From: Leclercia adecarboxylata
Lineage (GTDB): Bacteria > Pseudomonadota > Gammaproteobacteria > Enterobacterales > Enterobacteriaceae
Direction: 5' to 3'
DNA: 64,000 bases
NCBI RefSeq assembly: GCF_023639785.1
Contig: NZ_CP098325.1
Location: forward strand, 3,658,001 to 3,722,000
The translations under genes and the position numbers were made by a program. This document shows, piece after piece, positions 60,720-64,000 of the stretch. How positions within the stretch are numbered: the stretch's first letter is position 1; each line of letters begins with the position of its first letter. Below the pieces are notes generated by a model. It was not told the DNA's origin, made no database searches, and was given only the letters and a program-made list of their open reading frames with translations.

Positions 60720-61454
60720 TCATCCTTCGTGCAAGCCGCACTCGCGCTTGAGGCCAAAGAATCGGGTCTCTTCTTCCGCCATACCCGGCTCCCATTTACG
60801 GGTGGTGTGGGTATCGCCCACCGACAGATAACCCTGATCCCACAGCGGGTGATACTTCAGGCCGTGCTGCTGTAGGTACTGGTAAACGGTACGGTTATCC
60901 CAGTCGATAATCGGCAGCACTTTGAACACGCCACGCTGAATGGCCAGCACCGGCAATGACGCCCGGCTACCGGACTGATCCCGGCGCAAACCGGCAAACC
61001 AGGTTTTGGCGTTGAGTTCAGCCAGCGCCCGGTTCATCGGCTCGACTTTGTTGATGGCGTTGTATTTCTCAATGCCCTCAACGCCCTGCTCCCACAGCTT
61101 GCCGTAGCGCGCCTCCTGCCAGGCCGCGCTCTGCTCCGCGCGATAGACCTTCAGGTTCAGCCTGAGCTTGTCCGTCAGCTCATCAATAAACTGGTACGTT
61201 TCCGGGAACAGGTAGCCGGTATCGGTGAGGATCACCGGAATGTCCGGACGAATTTTATTCACCAGATGCAGGCTCACCGCCGCCTGAATACCAAAGCTCG
61301 ACGAGAGCACATATTCACCCGGCAGATTTTCCAGCGCCCAGGCGACACGCCCTTCGGCGTCCAGCTTCTCCAGTTGGGCGTTAGTTTCTGCCAGGGCCAG
61401 AATGCGTTCGACTTTGGGTAGATCGTTCAAAACATTGAGATCAAATCTGGACAT
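60720..61454 (-). CDS. cysH: CysH, PAPS reductase
   Basis: From the ATG at 61454 ([16 protein letters not shown]) the protein has 244 residues. The P-loop-like [15 protein letters not shown] is near residue 50, and the catalytic Cys lies in the C-terminal ECGLHEG. It reduces PAPS to sulfite using thioredoxin. It is the last gene of cysJIH, separated from cysI by a REP element. Confidence 0.97.
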   Translation of the reverse strand: MSRFDLNVLNDLPKVERILALAETNAQLEKLDAEGRVAWALENLPGEYVLSSSFGIQAAVSLHLVNKIRPDIPVILTDTGYLFPETYQFIDELTDKLRLNLKVYRAEQSAAWQEARYGKLWEQGVEGIEKYNAINKVEPMNRALAELNAKTWFAGLRRDQSGSRASLPVLAIQRGVFKVLPIIDWDNRTVYQYLQQHGLKYHPLWDQGYLSVGDTHTTRKWEPGMAEEETRFFGLKRECGLHEG

Positions 61455-61468
61455 AAATCCCTCACTTC

Positions 61469-61538
61469 TGCCGGGCGGCACTGCGTTTGCCCGGCCTACG
61501 GTTTTGTCGGCCCGGATCGCTGCGCGCAACCGGGCATT
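61469..61538. repeat. REP element between cysH and cysI
   Basis: GCCGGGCGGCACTGCGTTTG and an inverted partner ending GGGCATTAC lie in the 90-base gap inside the cysJIH operon. Confidence 0.75.
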
Positions 61539-61544
61539 ACCCCA

Positions 61545-63257
61545 TTACTCCCAGAAATCCCGGGCGGGATCGAGCACCGGGCGAATGATGCCCGCACGCA
61601 CCGTAAAGTCGCCGAAGCCTTCACCCGCTTCGCGCTCCTTCGCCCAGCGCCCGACTAACTCATCAACCGCGTTGAGAATTTCGGGTTCCGTGATGTTCTC
61701 GCGATACATACGTGGAATACGCGTTCCGCTGCGGTTCCCCCCCAGGTGCAGGTTGTAACGGCCCGGCGCTTTACCCACCAGCCCCAGCTCGGCCAGCATC
61801 GCACGGCCACAGCCGTTCGGGCAGCCGGTGATGCGCATCACGATATGCTCATCAGGAATGCCGTGTTTTTCAAGAATCGCCTCCACTTTATCGGTGAACG
61901 AGGGCAGGAAGCGCTCGGCTTCGGCCATCGCCAGCGGACAGGTCGGGAAGGAGACGCAGGCCATCGAGTTTTCACGCTGCGGTTTTACCGCGTCCATCAG
62001 GGCATGATCCCGCGCCAGCTTCTCGATCTTCGCCTTCTCGCTTTCCGGCACCCCGGCAACGATCAGGTTCTGGTTGGCGGTGATACGGAATTCGCCCTTG
62101 TGGATCTTCGCGATCTCCAGCAGGCCGGTTTTCAGCGGACGACCTGGATAATCCAGAATACGGCCGTTTTCAATAAACAGCGTCAGGTGCCATTTATTGT
62201 CGATACCCTTAACCCAGCCGATGCGATCCCCGCGCCCGGTGAATTCGTACGGGCGGATCGGCTCAAACTTAATGCCCGCGCGGCGCTCCACTTCGGCTTT
62301 GAAGGTCTCAACGCCCACGCGCTCGAGGGTGTATTTGGTCTTGGCGTTTTTACGATCGGTACGGTTGCCCCAGTCGCGCTGGGTAGTGACGACCGCTTCC
62401 GCCACCGCCAGGGTGTGCTCCAGCGGCAGATAGCCAAACTCGCTCGCGGTACGGGCATAGGTGTTCTTGTTCCCGTGCTCAATAGAGAGCCCGCCGCCCA
62501 CCAGCAGGTTAAAGCCCACCAGCTTGCCGTTCTCGGCAATCGCCACGAAGTTCATGTCGTTGGCGTGCAGATCGATATCGTTCTGCGGCGGGATCACCAC
62601 CGTCGTTTTGAACTTACGCGGCAGGTAGGTCTGGCCGAGGATCGGCTCTTCGTCCGTGGTCGCGACCTTCTCCTGATCGAGCCAGATCTCAGCATAGGCG
62701 CGGGTGCGCGGCAGCAGATGCTCGGAGATCTTCTTCGCCCACTCGTAGGCCTCGGCGTGCAGCTCGGACTCGTACGGGTTAGAGGTGCAGAGCACGTTAC
62801 GGTTCATGTCGTTGGCGGTGGCCAGCGCGTCCAGCCCGACGGAGTGCAGCATCTGGTGTACCGGCTTCACGTTCTTCTTGAGAATACCGTGGAACTGGAA
62901 GGTCTGACGGTTGGTCAGACGGATGCTGCCGTAGATAGTGTTGTCATGGGCAAACTTGTCGATCGCCTGCCACTGTGTGGTGGTAATGATCCCACCCGGC
63001 AGACGGCAGCGCAGCAGCATCGCATGACGCGGCTCCAGCTTCTGTTCGGCACGTTCGGCGCGGATATCACGATCGTCCTGCTGGTACATGCCGTGGAAAC
63101 GGATCAGCAGGAAGTTGTCGCCCTTAAAACCGCCGGTCAGGCCGTCATTTAAATCTTCGGCAATGGTGCCGCGCAGGTAGTTACTCTCAACCTTCATGCG
63201 CTCGGCATCAGACAGTTTGCCTTCGACCACCAGAGGGCCAGGATGTTTTTCGCTCAT
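61545..63257 (-). CDS. cysI: CysI, sulfite reductase haemoprotein subunit
   Basis: The 570-residue protein has the four cysteines that hold the [4Fe-4S] cluster and siroheme in [17 protein letters not shown] and [11 protein letters not shown] (about residues 434-488). It carries out the six-electron reduction of sulfite to sulfide with CysJ. Its start overlaps the cysJ stop by one base. Confidence 0.97.
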   Translation of the reverse strand: MSEKHPGPLVVEGKLSDAERMKVESNYLRGTIAEDLNDGLTGGFKGDNFLLIRFHGMYQQDDRDIRAERAEQKLEPRHAMLLRCRLPGGIITTTQWQAIDKFAHDNTIYGSIRLTNRQTFQFHGILKKNVKPVHQMLHSVGLDALATANDMNRNVLCTSNPYESELHAEAYEWAKKISEHLLPRTRAYAEIWLDQEKVATTDEEPILGQTYLPRKFKTTVVIPPQNDIDLHANDMNFVAIAENGKLVGFNLLVGGGLSIEHGNKNTYARTASEFGYLPLEHTLAVAEAVVTTQRDWGNRTDRKNAKTKYTLERVGVETFKAEVERRAGIKFEPIRPYEFTGRGDRIGWVKGIDNKWHLTLFIENGRILDYPGRPLKTGLLEIAKIHKGEFRITANQNLIVAGVPESEKAKIEKLARDHALMDAVKPQRENSMACVSFPTCPLAMAEAERFLPSFTDKVEAILEKHGIPDEHIVMRITGCPNGCGRAMLAELGLVGKAPGRYNLHLGGNRSGTRIPRMYRENITEPEILNAVDELVGRWAKEREAGEGFGDFTVRAGIIRPVLDPARDFWE

Positions 63258-64000
63258 TAGTAGACATCTCGCTGATAACGGCGCTCAACGCGCAGCTCAC
63301 TTAAATATTCATCTGCCGATTCAGTATCCATGCCACCGAATTCAGCAATCACTTCCAGCAAAGCCTGCTCAACGTCTTTCGCCATACGATTGGCGTCGCC
63401 GCAGACATAAATGTGGGCACCGTCATTGATCCAGCGCCACAGCTCCGCGCCCTGTTCGCGCAGTTTGTCTTGTACGTAGATTTTTTCTTTTTGATCCCGG
63501 GACCAGGCCAGATCGATCCGGCTCAGCACGCCCTCTTTGACGTAGCGCTGCCACTCCACCTGATACAGGAAGTCCTCGGTGAAGTGCGGGTTACCGAAGA
63601 ACAGCCAGTTTTTACCTGGCGCTTCGTCGGCAGCACGCTGCTGCATAAAGGCGCGGAACGGCGCGATGCCGGTGCCCGGACCAATCATGATGACCGGGGT
63701 TTCCGGGTTGGCAGGCAGACGGAAGTTGTCGTTGTGCTCGATAAAGACCCGCACCTCGCCCTCCTCTTCCACGCGATCCGCGAGGAAGCTCGACGCGCCA
63801 CCGGCACGGGCACGGCCTTCGATGTCGTAACGCACTACGCCCACGGTGACGTGAACTTCGCTTTCCACTTCAGCCTGCGCGGAGGCGATAGAGTACAGAC
63901 GCGGCGTCAGCGGACGCAGCAGGCCAATCAATGCCTCGGCATCCAGCTGGGCTGGGGCAAAACGGACCATATCGACGATGGGCGTCGTGGCGGCGTAGTG
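63257..64000 (-). CDS. cysJ: CysJ, sulfite reductase flavoprotein subunit (C-terminal part)
   Basis: The gene runs off the right edge; 247 codons and the stop are present. The visible part is the FAD/NADPH half: RLYSIAS (FAD), [21 protein letters not shown] (NADPH) and the terminal [13 protein letters not shown]. The N-terminal flavodoxin domain is outside the window. It transfers electrons from NADPH to CysI. The reading frame is open to the last base of the window. Confidence 0.96.
   Translation of the reverse strand, partial: HYAATTPIVDMVRFAPAQLDAEALIGLLRPLTPRLYSIASAQAEVESEVHVTVGVVRYDIEGRARAGGASSFLADRVEEEGEVRVFIEHNDNFRLPANPETPVIMIGPGTGIAPFRAFMQQRAADEAPGKNWLFFGNPHFTEDFLYQVEWQRYVKEGVLSRIDLAWSRDQKEKIYVQDKLREQGAELWRWINDGAHIYVCGDANRMAKDVEQALLEVIAEFGGMDTESADEYLSELRVERRYQRDVY

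Noticed and set aside
61746..63152. 468-codon plus-strand frame opposite cysI
   Set aside because: It is a shadow of the strongly conserved cysI coding sequence with no similarity of its own.

Overview
This window is a chromosomal segment from an Enterobacteriaceae species. Gene order and protein sequences track the E. coli K-12 region running from proVWX through emrRAB, luxS, gshA, recA, srl, norRVW, asc, mutS, rpoS and cysDNC to cysJIH. The genus cannot be fixed from the sequence. The high GC content, the CysG2-type siroheme synthase next to cysDNC, and the accessory genes point to the Enterobacter/Leclercia/Lelliottia/Klebsiella side of the family rather than Escherichia.

Layout. 1-2.2 kb: end of proV, then proW and proX (glycine betaine/proline uptake). 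2.3-7.2 kb: an intact ygaY-type MFS gene and the emrRAB drug efflux operon; ygaZH is missing. 7.2-11.1 kb: an accessory two-gene unit on the minus strand, a small outer-membrane lipoprotein translationally coupled to a 1167-residue secreted coiled-coil protein ending in an FKBP-like domain. 11.4-14.7 kb: luxS, the sRNA MicA, gshA, yqaA and yqaB. 14.8-15.5 kb: four tRNA-Arg(ACG) genes, a 19-bp tRNA fragment and tRNA-Ser(GCT). 15.9-22.5 kb: csrA, alaS, recX, recA (with SOS box), pncC and mltB. 22.8-27.7 kb: the sorbitol operon srlAEBDM-srlR-gutQ. 27.7-32.0 kb: norR divergent from norVW, with NorR enhancers and a sigma-54 promoter. 32.1-35.9 kb: a small ORF, a NagE-like PTS EIICB gene and a YbaE/SgrR-family regulator. 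35.9-40.0 kb: ascG divergent from ascFB. 40.2-44.3 kb: a Fur-type regulated ABC importer plus MFS cassette. 44.3-48.2 kb: ygbA, a SymE-like toxin gene, mutS and a small NTF2-like gene. 48.3-55.0 kb: rpoS, nlpD, pcm, surE, truD, ispF, ispD, ftsB and ygbE. 55.0-64.0 kb: sulfate assimilation (cysC, cysN, cysD, cysG2, then cysH, cysI and partial cysJ) with iap between the two cys blocks.

Relative to E. coli K-12, hypF-hydN and the whole hyc-hyp-fhlA formate hydrogenlyase block are absent. Their positions hold the PTS/YbaE-like pair and the iron-uptake cassette. REP-type palindromes sit at several operon ends and inside two operons (srl and cysJIH).

The most unusual element is the lipoprotein/giant coiled-coil FKBP pair between emrB and luxS. 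The large protein carries nine tandem 49-residue (seven-heptad) units, then four 31-residue units flanked by two copies of a 72-residue block, and ends in an FkpA-like module whose catalytic pocket looks degenerate. A second notable locus is the SymE-like gene, which has a dinG-like LexA box upstream.
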